The notes under the pieces: generated by a model
The model's input: only the letters and a program-made list of their open reading frames with translations
The model's database searches: none
What the model was told of the DNA's origin: nothing
Source of the DNA: UBA6115 sp050952935
GTDB lineage: Bacteria; Bacillota; Clostridia; Christensenellales; Aristaeellaceae
Assembly: GCA_050952935.1 (NCBI GenBank)
Contig: JBMNLS010000002.1
Coordinates: 744,001 to 808,000, forward strand
Direction of reading: 5' to 3'
Length of the DNA: 64,000 nt
Made by a program: the position numbers and the translations under genes
Shown here: in pieces, positions 33,097 through 40,575 of the stretch
Numbering within the stretch: position 1 is the first letter of the stretch
Layout of the letters: every line of letters starts with the position of its first letter

Positions 33097-33643
33097 AGAA
33101 GACGTGGCCATCGCGGAAAAAAACCATGGTCACCTGTGCTCCGGTCAGTGCATCGGCGTTAAAATGGCCAGGCTGGCGATGCGGGAGCTGAATATTGACA
33201 TTGAGAAGGATCCTAAGTCCATCATGGTCTTTGTGGAATGTGACCGCTGCCCGGCGGATGCCATCGGCGCTGTCTGCGGCTGCAAGGTGGGTAAGCGTAC
33301 CTATAAGTTTTATGACTTCGGTAAGGTGGCAGCCAGCTTTGTGAACCTGAACACCGGCAAGGGCGTGCGAGTGTGGCGCAAAACCCGCCGGCACCCGGCG
33401 GAGGGCGAGGACATGGTCGCCTTTTATAAAAACCTGCCGGATGAGGAGATGTTTCAGGTGCAGGAGGTTGAAATTGACCTGAAGCCCTGGGACATGCCGG
33501 GCAAACCGCTGGAAGTGGTTTATTGCAGCCGCTGCGGCGAGGATGTGACCGATTGCCGCCATCTGAAGATCGATGGGCAGCCGGTGTGCAAGGCCTGCCA
33601 TGGAGAACGCTATTACCGGGTGGTGGCTGATGGAAAAGCTTAA
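33083..33643 (+). CDS. FmdE-family protein
   Basis: 186 residues. The N-terminal FmdE domain has HGHLCSGQCIGVKMA and the cysteine block CDRCPADAIGAVCGC; a C-terminal zinc ribbon has CSRCGEDVTDC...CKACHG. FmdE proteins are named after a subunit encoded with tungsten/molybdenum formylmethanofuran dehydrogenase and occur widely next to Mo/W transport or cofactor genes in bacteria without that enzyme; their exact role is unsettled. The start at 33083 has GGGAGGGAAGG upstream and overlaps the methyltransferase by 14 bp; its end overlaps the permease by 14 bp. Confidence 0.9.
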   Translation: MRTFEEDVAIAEKNHGHLCSGQCIGVKMARLAMRELNIDIEKDPKSIMVFVECDRCPADAIGAVCGCKVGKRTYKFYDFGKVAASFVNLNTGKGVRVWRKTRRHPAEGEDMVAFYKNLPDEEMFQVQEVEIDLKPWDMPGKPLEVVYCSRCGEDVTDCRHLKIDGQPVCKACHGERYYRVVADGKA

Positions 33644-34655
33644 AAACCATGGCAGGAAAGAACGCCTGACCATAGCGGTCATGGCGGTGATGCTGCTGGG
33701 GGGCATTCTCCTGTCCTTCGCGCTGGGGCGCTATCCCATTTCCCCCAGGGAAACCATTGGGATCATGCTCTCCAGGATGATCTCCATCGAACCCTTTTGG
33801 ACGGAGCGCATGGCCACCGTGCTGTTTAATGTGCGCCTGCCCCGGATATTGCTGGCCTGCCTGGTGGGCTGTTGCCTGTCCTCGGCTGGCGCTGCGTACC
33901 AGGGCATCTTTCAAAACCCGATGGCTGCCCCTGATATTCTGGGGGCATCCTCTGGGGCTGCCTTTGGCGCGGCGCTTGCCATCCTGTCCGATGCGCCCAC
34001 CCGCATGGTCACCATCAGCGCCTTCTTTTTCAGCCTTTTAACGGTAGCGTTGGTGTGGCTGCTGAGCCAGCGGGCTCGGGGGAAGAAAATCCTGGGGCTG
34101 GTGCTGGCGGGCATCATGGTGTCCTCCCTGTTTTCTGCGGGCACTTCTTTTATCAAGCTGGTGGCTGACCCCACCAACCAGCTCCCCGCCATCACCTACT
34201 GGCTGATGGGCAGCCTGTCTGGCGCCAAGATGAGCGATATTTCCTTTGCCATCATGCCTATGCTGGTGGGGCTGATTCCGCTGCTTCTTTTGCGATGGCG
34301 TATCAACATCCTCTCTCTGGGGGATGATGAGGCCCGCACCATGGGGGTAAACGTGGGGCGGCTGCGGCTGATTGTGATCGTAAGCGCTACGCTGGTGACC
34401 TCCTCCGCCGTGGCGGTCAGCGGCACCATCGGCTGGGTGGGGCTGGTCATCCCGCACCTGTCCAGAAAGCTGGTGGGCAGCAACTTTAGGCATCTGATGC
34501 CCGCGACCATGCTGTTTGGGGCGCTGTTTTTGCTGTTAGTGGATAACATCTCCCGCAATCTGTTCGCGGTGGAGATTCCCATCGGTATTCTCACCGCCTT
34601 TATCGGCGCGCCGTTTTTCCTGTATCTGATCATCAAGGGGGATAGCCGCTCGTGA
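33630..34655 (+). CDS. FecCD-type ABC importer permease (MolB/BtuC family)
   Basis: 341 residues with about ten membrane helices. Motifs include RLPRILLACLVGCCLSSAGAAYQGIFQNPMAAPDILGASSGA and the C-terminal GTIGWVGLVIPHLSRKLVGSNFRHLMP. The family moves siderophores, haem, cobalamin and, in the MolBCA type, molybdate and tungstate. The riboswitch, FmdE and MobB neighbours favour molybdate/tungstate here. ATG at 33630 overlaps fmdE; the end overlaps the ATPase start by one base. Confidence 0.93.
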   Translation: MEKLKNHGRKERLTIAVMAVMLLGGILLSFALGRYPISPRETIGIMLSRMISIEPFWTERMATVLFNVRLPRILLACLVGCCLSSAGAAYQGIFQNPMAAPDILGASSGAAFGAALAILSDAPTRMVTISAFFFSLLTVALVWLLSQRARGKKILGLVLAGIMVSSLFSAGTSFIKLVADPTNQLPAITYWLMGSLSGAKMSDISFAIMPMLVGLIPLLLLRWRINILSLGDDEARTMGVNVGRLRLIVIVSATLVTSSAVAVSGTIGWVGLVIPHLSRKLVGSNFRHLMPATMLFGALFLLLVDNISRNLFAVEIPIGILTAFIGAPFFLYLIIKGDSRS

Positions 34656-35425
34656 TGCTGGAAGTGCAACATCTAAGCTTTTCCTATTCCCAGCGTGCGG
34701 TGCTGCGGGATATCAGTTTTTCTATCCCCCAGGGCAGGCTGGTCTCTCTGCTGGGCCCCAACGGAACCGGGAAAAGCACCCTTTTCCGCTGCATTTTGAA
34801 CCTGTTGACCGGCTTTAAAGGCAGGGTGCTGATTGATGGGGTGGACACGGGCAACATTTCCCTTCCCCAGTTGGCAAAGCTCATCGCCTATATTCCCCAG
34901 GTGCATTACCCGGCTTTCAACTATACGGTGCTTGACATGGTGCTCATGGGCACATCCGCTCGTCTGTCCGCCTTTTCAGTGCCGGGCATGAAGGAGCTGG
35001 AACGGGCCCAGGCCTCCCTGGCGCTGCTTGGCATAGAGGAGCTGGCCCAGCGGAACTATATGCAGATTTCCGGCGGCGAGCAGCAGCTGGTGCTGATTGC
35101 CCGGGCCATCTCCCAGGATTCAAAGCTGTTGATTATGGATGAACCCACCGCCAGCCTGGACTTTGGCAACCAGGCCCGGGTGATGCAGTGCATCAAAAAC
35201 CTGGTGAAGCAGGGCTATACCATCCTGCAGGCCACCCATAACCCCAATCAGGCCTTTGCCTATTCTGACCAGATCATCGCCATGCAGGGGGGCCATATCA
35301 TCGCCGATGGGACGCCTGATGATGTGGTGGACGCGGAACTGATCAACGAACTCTATGGCATCAAAGCGCGGGTGGAAAGCCTTGAAGAAGGGCGCATCCG
35401 GTTTTGTGTGCCTGTTGAGATATAG
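34655..35425 (+). CDS. ABC importer ATPase (FepC/MolC family)
   Basis: 256 residues: Walker A GPNGTGKSTLFR, Q-loop IAYIPQVHYPA, signature ISGGEQQLVLIARAI, Walker B LLIMDEPTASLD, switch histidine in QATHNPNQ. It powers the FecCD permease encoded just before it. A GTG three bases upstream (34652) is an alternative start. The last 15 residues form a short tail after the catalytic core. Confidence 0.95.
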   Translation: MLEVQHLSFSYSQRAVLRDISFSIPQGRLVSLLGPNGTGKSTLFRCILNLLTGFKGRVLIDGVDTGNISLPQLAKLIAYIPQVHYPAFNYTVLDMVLMGTSARLSAFSVPGMKELERAQASLALLGIEELAQRNYMQISGGEQQLVLIARAISQDSKLLIMDEPTASLDFGNQARVMQCIKNLVKQGYTILQATHNPNQAFAYSDQIIAMQGGHIIADGTPDDVVDAELINELYGIKARVESLEEGRIRFCVPVEI

Positions 35426-35440
35426 AAAGGAGAACGGAAA

Positions 35441-36484
35441 ATGTTCAAGAAATGCTTGTCTCTGCTGCTTGTGATGGCGCTGCTGCTGCCCTTTGCGGCC
35501 CTTGGTGAGGAAAAGGTATCCTTCACCGATTCCACCGGGCGCACGGTGGAATTGCCCAAAAGCATTGAGCGCATCGTTCCCACAGGCCCTCTGGCGCAGC
35601 TTGTTTTGTTATCCATTGCGCCTGATAAATTCGTCGGGCTGTCCAGCAAACTGGACGATTTCAGCCGGCCCTTCATTGAGCCCTTGGTGAAGGACTTGCC
35701 CCTTGTTGGACAACTCTATGGCGGCAAAGACGAAATCAACCTGGAAGAGCTGGCAAAATTGGATCCTCAGCTGATTTTGGATGTGGGCGAGCCCAAGAAA
35801 ACAATCAAAGAGGATATGGACGAGCTGCAGACGCAGCTGGGCATCCCCTGCGTGCATATCACCATGTTTTTGAAAGACGCCGGCAGCGCCTATCAGCAGC
35901 TGGGCAAACTGCTGGGCAAGGAGGAAAAGGGAGAGGCCTTGGCCGTCTATCTCAACAACAGCTATGCCCGGATGCAGGAAATCAATGACAAGGTGGGGGA
36001 TAAGCGGGCCAACATGCTCTACTGCGTGGGGGAAGCCGGCCTGAATGTGATTGCCAAGGGCAGCTTCCATGGGGAGCTGATTGACCTGGTGGCGGAGAAC
36101 GCCGCTGTGGTGGACAATCCCTCCAGCCGCGGTACCGGCAACGAGGTGGACATGGAGCAGATACTGCTGTGGAACCCCGAGGTGATTGTCTTTGAGACCC
36201 TGACCGCCTATGAAAACGCGGGAAAGGATTCCCTGTGGTCAAGCCTTGACGCGATTAAAAACAAGAAATATGTGAAGGTGCCGGTGGGGCCCTATAACTG
36301 GATGGGCTTCCCTCCTTCGGTTCAGCGGTATCTGGGCATGATGTGGCTGCAAAAAACCCTGTATCCTGAGCTGGCGGACTATGACCTGAAGGCAGAAGTG
36401 CAGGAGTTTTTTAAGCTGTTCTATGAGTTTGACCTGACCGATGAGAAATATGATGAGCTGATGGCCTGCTCTGTGATGAAATGA
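35441..36484 (+). CDS. Periplasmic-type binding protein of the FecCD-type importer (MolA/BtuF-like)
   Basis: 347 residues. Signal peptide MFKKCLSLLLVMALLLPFAA with no lipobox, so it may be released or held by an uncleaved signal, unlike most Gram-positive binding proteins. The two-lobe class III fold is visible: VSFTDSTGRTVELPKSIERIVP at the start, NLEELAKLDPQLILDVGEPK, and NEVDMEQILLWNPEVIVFE in the second lobe. The ligand is inferred as molybdate or tungstate from context only. AAAGGAG precedes the ATG; the end overlaps mobB as ATGA. Confidence 0.92.
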   Translation: MFKKCLSLLLVMALLLPFAALGEEKVSFTDSTGRTVELPKSIERIVPTGPLAQLVLLSIAPDKFVGLSSKLDDFSRPFIEPLVKDLPLVGQLYGGKDEINLEELAKLDPQLILDVGEPKKTIKEDMDELQTQLGIPCVHITMFLKDAGSAYQQLGKLLGKEEKGEALAVYLNNSYARMQEINDKVGDKRANMLYCVGEAGLNVIAKGSFHGELIDLVAENAAVVDNPSSRGTGNEVDMEQILLWNPEVIVFETLTAYENAGKDSLWSSLDAIKNKKYVKVPVGPYNWMGFPPSVQRYLGMMWLQKTLYPELADYDLKAEVQEFFKLFYEFDLTDEKYDELMACSVMK

Positions 36485-36975
36485 GCAAGAAACCCTTGAT
36501 TGTGGGCATCACCGGGGTGAAAAACTCCGGCAAAACCACCCTGATGGTAAAACTGATTCAGGCCCTTTCAGCCCGCGGGCTGAAAGTGGCCACCATCAAG
36601 CATGATGCTCATCAATTCATTGCCGATACCCCTGGCACCGACAGCTACCGCCATAAGGCGGCAGGCGCCTTTGCCAGCGTGATTTTTGACCGGAACAAGT
36701 TGTTGCTGGTCAAAGAGGGCCATTTTGATGTGTCGGACATGCTTCCCTTTTTTGATGGGGCGGATATTGTGCTGATCGAAGGGGCGAAGCAAACGCCCTG
36801 CCCCAAAATTGAGGTGCTGAGGAAAGGCAACTCTGATTCGCCCATTACCCATCCCAGCCAGCTGATTTGCCTGATGACAGACACCGGATATCAGGTGGAT
36901 GGCGTTCCCAGCCTGGACATCAACGATGTGGAAGGCGCGGTGGAAGCCATATTAAGGCTGATGCCTGGGGACTAA
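36481..36975 (+). CDS. mobB: MobB-like GTP-binding protein of molybdopterin guanine dinucleotide synthesis
   Basis: 164 residues: P-loop GITGVKNSGKTTLMVKLI, ATIKHDAH and DTPGTDSYRHKAAGA, and a conserved VLIEGAKQTPCPKIEV. MobB assists MobA in attaching GMP to molybdopterin; no mobA or moa/moe gene is in the window. Its place as last gene of the riboswitch operon is the clearest link of this locus to molybdenum or tungsten cofactor. It ends 6 bp from the convergent THEP1-NUDIX gene. Confidence 0.92.
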   Translation: MSKKPLIVGITGVKNSGKTTLMVKLIQALSARGLKVATIKHDAHQFIADTPGTDSYRHKAAGAFASVIFDRNKLLLVKEGHFDVSDMLPFFDGADIVLIEGAKQTPCPKIEVLRKGNSDSPITHPSQLICLMTDTGYQVDGVPSLDINDVEGAVEAILRLMPGD

Positions 36976-36981
36976 CCACAA

Positions 36982-37965
36982 TCAAGAATCAATCGGGCTG
37001 CCCGCGGGCGGCCCTATTTTATTCAGGTATGCGATGGCGTCAAGAAATACCTGAGCGTCCTGAGGATGCTGGGCTGCCATTCTGGGCGCTTCATGCAGGG
37101 GTACCCAGGCGACCGCGCCAATCTCATTTTCCTGGGGGATTGCCTCCCCTGAAATATAGTGGGCAAGGAAACAGACAATTTGCCTGTTGGTGTTTATTTC
37201 AATGGAGGGCAGTTCCCTGCGGAAGGCAGGGTCAATGCGTACGATAAGCCCCGTTTCCTCAAGGATTTCCCGCCGGGCGGTGTCTTCCTCCGTTTCACCT
37301 GCTTCCTGATGTCCCTTGGGGAAAGACCAGTGCCCCTGGCGGCAGTTGATCAGAAGCGTTTCCCAGGCGCCATCCTTTTTGCGCAGCACCACCGCACCGC
37401 AGGAAGGGCGGCTTTGTGAGGTTCTGAAGGCGCTGACCGAGCGGCTGACCAGCGCATCGGCTTCCGCCAGCCTGTTTATCCGGTTTTCCGGCGTGATTTC
37501 AAGGGTGCGCACCGCCGGATGATGCCTGACAGCTTCCAGAAAGGGCGTTTGATCCCGTTTGATGACACCCAGAATGGGGGTGTCCCTGTCCAGCGCTTTC
37601 AGCACCGCCTGTTGAAAGGCTAGGGCTTTGTTTTCCATGGTGCCCAGCTCATCCATGATAAGGAGGTCGGCGTTCCTGAAATCCTGCAGAATTCTCACGC
37701 CTACTTTATCAAAAACCTGGGAATTGCCCCGCCTGCCCTCAGGGCCGCGCAGGCCGGCCAAGGCTTCTTCCTGTTTATACCAGGCGCAGTGCTGCATGGG
37801 CGCTATATAGACGCGACTGTCTTCTTCATGATCCGCCGTGGAAACCGTGTGGGTGCGCAATCCCTTAACCGCCCAGTCAGGATGGGCGGCCAGGATGTGC
37901 CTGATCAGCGTTGTTTTTCCTGCTTGGGGCCAGCCCCAGAGGAAGAGGTGCCGCGTCTTATTCAT
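36982..37965 (-). CDS. Fusion of THEP1-type NTPase and NUDIX hydrolase
   Basis: 327 residues in two parts. Residues 1-175 are a nucleoside-triphosphatase of the THEP1 (NTPase_1) type: Walker A GWPQAGKTTL (11-20), Walker B LLIMDELGTME (101-111) and the late PILGVIKRD. Residues 187-318 are a NUDIX hydrolase with a perfect box from G218 to L240 (G-x5-E-x7-REILEETGL) and a diadenosine-tetraphosphatase-like look (WSFPKGHQEAGE). Both halves have intact motifs, so it should cleave two nucleotide classes. The ATG has no good SD, and an extended -10-like TGGTAGAAT lies so close upstream that the mRNA may be nearly leaderless. Convergent with mobB. Confidence 0.88.
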   Translation of the reverse strand: MNKTRHLFLWGWPQAGKTTLIRHILAAHPDWAVKGLRTHTVSTADHEEDSRVYIAPMQHCAWYKQEEALAGLRGPEGRRGNSQVFDKVGVRILQDFRNADLLIMDELGTMENKALAFQQAVLKALDRDTPILGVIKRDQTPFLEAVRHHPAVRTLEITPENRINRLAEADALVSRSVSAFRTSQSRPSCGAVVLRKKDGAWETLLINCRQGHWSFPKGHQEAGETEEDTARREILEETGLIVRIDPAFRRELPSIEINTNRQIVCFLAHYISGEAIPQENEIGAVAWVPLHEAPRMAAQHPQDAQVFLDAIAYLNKIGPPAGSPIDS

Positions 37966-38023
37966 GGCTATATTCTACCATAGATTTACTCATCCGATAC
38001 AGGGAAATGCCCACAAATCGCCC

Positions 38024-38052
38024 TTGACAGGCGCTGATGCATCCCCTATAAT
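38024..38052 (+). promoter_or_regulatory. Consensus promoter of tRNA-Leu
   Basis: Perfect TTGACA (38024-38029) and perfect TATAAT (38047-38052) with 17 bp spacing, ending 15 bp before the tRNA. Confidence 0.9.
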
Positions 38053-38066
38053 CGCACATGCCCCAT

Positions 38067-38151
38067 GCGGTTGTGGCGGAATCGGCATACGCGCACGTTT
38101 GAGGGGCGTGTGGGGGAACCCGTACGAGTTCAAGTCTCGTCAACCGCACCA
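38067..38151 (+). tRNA. tRNA-Leu (anticodon GAG)
   Basis: 85 nt including an encoded CCA. Acceptor stem GCGGTTG/CAACCGC with discriminator A; D arm GCG...CGC; anticodon stem CACGT/GCGTG with loop TTGAGGG (anticodon GAG, reading CUC and CUU); a class II variable arm (TGGGGGAACCCGT); T arm ACGAG-TTCAAGT-CTCGT. All stems pair and the type II variable arm confirms leucine. Confidence 0.96.
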
Positions 38152-38156
38152 AAAAG

Positions 38157-38189
38157 AAAGCCTTGAAAACACTTGCTTTTCAGGGCTTT
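38157..38189 (+). terminator. Terminator of tRNA-Leu
   Basis: A 13-bp stem (38157-38169 with 38177-38189, one G-U) with a 7-nt loop; A-rich left and T-rich right ends serve as the T-tract. It begins 5 nt after the tRNA and marks the border where the DNA becomes AT-rich. Confidence 0.7.
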
Positions 38190-38268
38190 AGTTATGATTA
38201 AAGTGTGCATATACCCTTACTCATATCCTTTACAGACTATTTGGTTGGATTATCTATGTTTGAAATAA

Positions 38269-38436
38269 GGTGGTTATCCATGTGCTTTGTACTATCACGC
38301 TTCATGGCATCAGGAACCTACGTGGATTGGCAACTATGGTTCTTCAGAAACCATACCAGAAAACCAAAGGATATGGTATCCTAATACTGGTGAATATCAC
38401 AAAAATGGTGATTACATCACAAAAACAATATTATAA
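38269..38436 (+). pseudogene. Possible protein-coding remnant at the edge of the AT-rich island
   Basis: The stretch between the tRNA terminator (38189) and the gene at 38462 holds no complete gene. One frame is open from a TAA at 38266 to a TAA ending at 38436 and reads like real protein (for example HQEPTWIGNYGSSETIPENQ and RIWYPNTGEYHKNGDYIT), but has no start codon with an SD. It may be the tail of a lost gene. No family was recognised; the call is tentative. Confidence 0.3.
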
Positions 38437-38461
38437 AAACGATAAGGAAGGGAATAGTATT

Positions 38462-39472
38462 ATGAAACTCATCGGCTGGAGAAGAAAGAAGAAATCGCAA
38501 AATTCCGAAAAAAGAGATGATATTTTAACATCTAAAATAGAGGAGTTTTTGGAAAAGAGACCCTTTAGCGATGAAACATTATTTGGTGATTACTCATCAA
38601 CAAGATACTTTCAATACTCGAAAAAGTTGATTGATTTATGTGACTATGCTTGTGGTTTTGACCGAGAGTCACCGTTGTCAACAATTTCAAAAACAGTATT
38701 CAGGCATGTAAAAGAAGCTTATGATAAAATAGGTGAATTGTGGCACCCTTTCGTCTCATGGGAGAAAGCAGCTGATTATAGGATACACTTGTTAGAAGAT
38801 ATGATAAAAGTAGGCCAAGTTTCTGTTCCTTTCTCTGTTGCGATCGAACTGTACTTTATTCTTCAACAAAAAGACACTTTAGAGTATCTTAATAAATCCG
38901 GATACCGCTTTTTAGATATTAATGGTTTGCCGATCGATGCCAGAGAACAATTTGGACTTTTGAGTGCCGAATCAGTTTCTGCATTTGTTAATTCTCTTTC
39001 TGCCCATTTTTCCATTCATGATAATCGGTTTATTGAAATGATAGTGTCTATATATAATCACCTACAGAAAGACATGACAGAAGTAATGGAGAAATTGTGG
39101 GGCTATTCTAAATTTGACAAACTTTGGAATAGACAGCGAAAAGACATTTCTTTTTATCCGTATTTGGCTAACAAAGTCGTTATTGAACCAGACTTTTTCT
39201 ATCAGGGATGGTATAAGCAACTTAGTCCTTTAATATCAACACATCGCACTGATAAACTGGTGATTCATTTGAATGGTATTTTTGAAACAACTTATTACTT
39301 TACGGCCATTGCATCAATGTTCGCATATGCATATCTTGCATTATCTGATTTTAAAAAACTATATCTCTACAAAGACTTTGAAAATAGCACGAGTGTTAGG
39401 GAAACTATCAAAGTAACTTTAGGGGAAGAATTTTTAAAAAAATTGGATGACACTTTACAGCATTTACTATAA
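38462..39472 (+). CDS. Orphan AT-rich gene, unknown function
   Basis: 336 residues, no membrane segment or signal, no family that I recognise. It starts with a basic stretch (KLIGWRRKKKSQNSEKRDD), then a helical protein (KIEEFLEKRPF, LIDLCDYACGFDRESPLSTI, TEVMEKLWGYSKFDKLWNR). AAGGAAGGG lies about 9 bp before the ATG at 38462; the frame is open upstream to 38270 but without a better start. Base composition is much more AT-rich than the rest of the window, with AT-ending codons, which indicates recent transfer. It stands alone between tRNA-Leu and a non-coding stretch. An islet-type defence or immunity role is possible but unsupported. Confidence 0.7.
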   Translation: MKLIGWRRKKKSQNSEKRDDILTSKIEEFLEKRPFSDETLFGDYSSTRYFQYSKKLIDLCDYACGFDRESPLSTISKTVFRHVKEAYDKIGELWHPFVSWEKAADYRIHLLEDMIKVGQVSVPFSVAIELYFILQQKDTLEYLNKSGYRFLDINGLPIDAREQFGLLSAESVSAFVNSLSAHFSIHDNRFIEMIVSIYNHLQKDMTEVMEKLWGYSKFDKLWNRQRKDISFYPYLANKVVIEPDFFYQGWYKQLSPLISTHRTDKLVIHLNGIFETTYYFTAIASMFAYAYLALSDFKKLYLYKDFENSTSVRETIKVTLGEEFLKKLDDTLQHLL

Positions 39473-40020
39473 TATATTCCTTAATACATTTCTTTTTCTT
39501 AATCGCATCGCTCTAGAAGGCGAGCTAGAATTACCTTCAAAAGAGGTTGATAGTTTCAGAACAAAGCAATGGAGGACAAGGTTATTTCTCTGCTATCCTT
39601 AGTCCCTGAATAGCTCCGGGAAGTCTCGTCCTCCAGTACCATTGTACCATATTTTCTATGGAGAGAGGAAACTAATCGCCAAATTGGGGGACATCTCTGG
39701 TAGTTTGCGGAAGTTAAGCATCCCATGGACTGGCGATAAGGCGTCCTTCCATGGATGAAGGTTCTGCTATTCGTCTCTGTGAATAGCCTGCGGGCACTTA
39801 TGCGCGGTGCAATCAAATCGTCTTTAGTGCAGATAGTTGCTTACGCTGCATGTTGTTACTCCCAACTTGTTCGCTGTTTCGTGCATCAGACAATAATTGT
39901 TGATAATTCGGAATGGACATAGAAGCAATTTATTACGTTTTTGACATCATAATAATATACTTGAGTCTGCGCAACTTCTATCATAATTGATAGCGCAATC
40001 GTAGAAATAAGGAAGAAATC
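39473..40020. other. Non-coding 548 bp of the AT-rich island with two structured segments
   Basis: No convincing gene. A minus-strand frame (39556-39816) lacks an SD and reads like random protein. Two secondary structures stand out. First, GGAGGAC (39571-39577) and GTCCTCC (39628-39634) close a 64-nt element with an inner 7-bp stem GCTATCC (39592-39598) / GAATAGC (39608-39614, one G-U). Second, GCTATTC (39766-39772) / GAATAGC (39781-39787) is a perfect hairpin. On the minus strand TGGTACAAT just upstream of the first element could be an extended -10. It could be a small RNA or the end of a decayed mobile element. Confidence 0.4.
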
Positions 40021-40236
40021 ATGGATACTACTTTCATTGCTGGTATGCATGTTGTTGGGAAATGCACCCTATGTAATGGCATATTAAACGAACTCCTAAT
40101 TTCTGCGTTTATTACGAGTAATATGATAAGTCAAGTTAATAAAGAGCATAATGATGAAAACAAAACTGACCCGGATATTGTTGGAAATCAAGCAATGCAA
40201 AGAATACTTAAGAAGCATGGATATCATAATCTTTGA
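40021..40236 (+). CDS. Small hypothetical protein in the AT-rich island
   Basis: 71 residues with an SD-like AAGGAAG 5 bp before the ATG. It contains CTLCNGIL and a charged C-terminal half (NKEHNDENKTDPD). No family was recognised and no neighbour supports a role; it may be spurious or a truncated remnant. Confidence 0.35.
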   Translation: MDTTFIAGMHVVGKCTLCNGILNELLISAFITSNMISQVNKEHNDENKTDPDIVGNQAMQRILKKHGYHNL

Positions 40237-40265
40237 TTCTAAGCTTCCTAAGAATAAAATAGAAC

Positions 40266-40525
40266 AGGCTTCCCAACCGGAAAGCCTGTGCAGCGCTACA
40301 ATCATCAGAATTTACCGCCCCGTCCTCCGTAGGAAGTGCCGTCCCGGGAGCCAGAGGAAGAGCCTCCGCCCCCGCTTTTGCTGCTGGATTCAATGCGGGT
40401 GCGGGTAACGGTCTGATAGAGGTACAAGTCGGAAGATTCGGTGAGGTTCAGGGAGTCTGCCAGCACATATAAGCCGACATTGGATTTGTATTTGGCGATT
40501 TTGAGCTTGCTGCGCAGATAAAGCG
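40266..40525. repeat. Left copy of a ~260 bp direct repeat (TPM gene 3' end plus terminator)
   Basis: Matches 46113-46372 in the same orientation from AGGCTTCCCAACCGGAAAGC through GCAGATAAAGCG, roughly 90% identical by eye with most differences just after the hairpin. Both copies stop matching at the same base (40525/46372). The pair brackets the export/two-component block. Confidence 0.9.
40305..40525 (-). pseudogene. Truncated duplicate of the TPM-domain gene (C-terminal 73 codons only)
   Basis: Reads LYLRSKLKIAKYKSN, GLYVLADSLNLTESSDLYL, YQTVTRTRIESSSKSGGGG and a Gly/Ser tail ending YGGRGGKF, nearly identical to the end of the protein encoded at 46152-46898 but lacking the signal peptide and TPM domain. 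The open frame continues upstream to an ATG at 40583 that overlaps the macB-like stop, so a short fusion peptide could be made by coupling. It is most simply a by-product of the event that created the direct repeats. Confidence 0.88.
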
Positions 40526-40575
40526 TATTAATTGAATGACAATGTGCAGTTTCTGGTGGATTATTCAGCCATGCC

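Noticed and set aside
39621..39630. Ten-base match AAGTCTCGTC to the tRNA-Leu T arm, as a possible attachment-site repeat
   Set aside because: Too short, does not extend to the tRNA 3' end, and there is no integrase; chance is a fair explanation.
39556..39816. 86-codon minus-strand frame in the AT-rich island
   Set aside because: No SD, protein-like features absent, and the stretch is better explained by hairpins; not listed as a gene.
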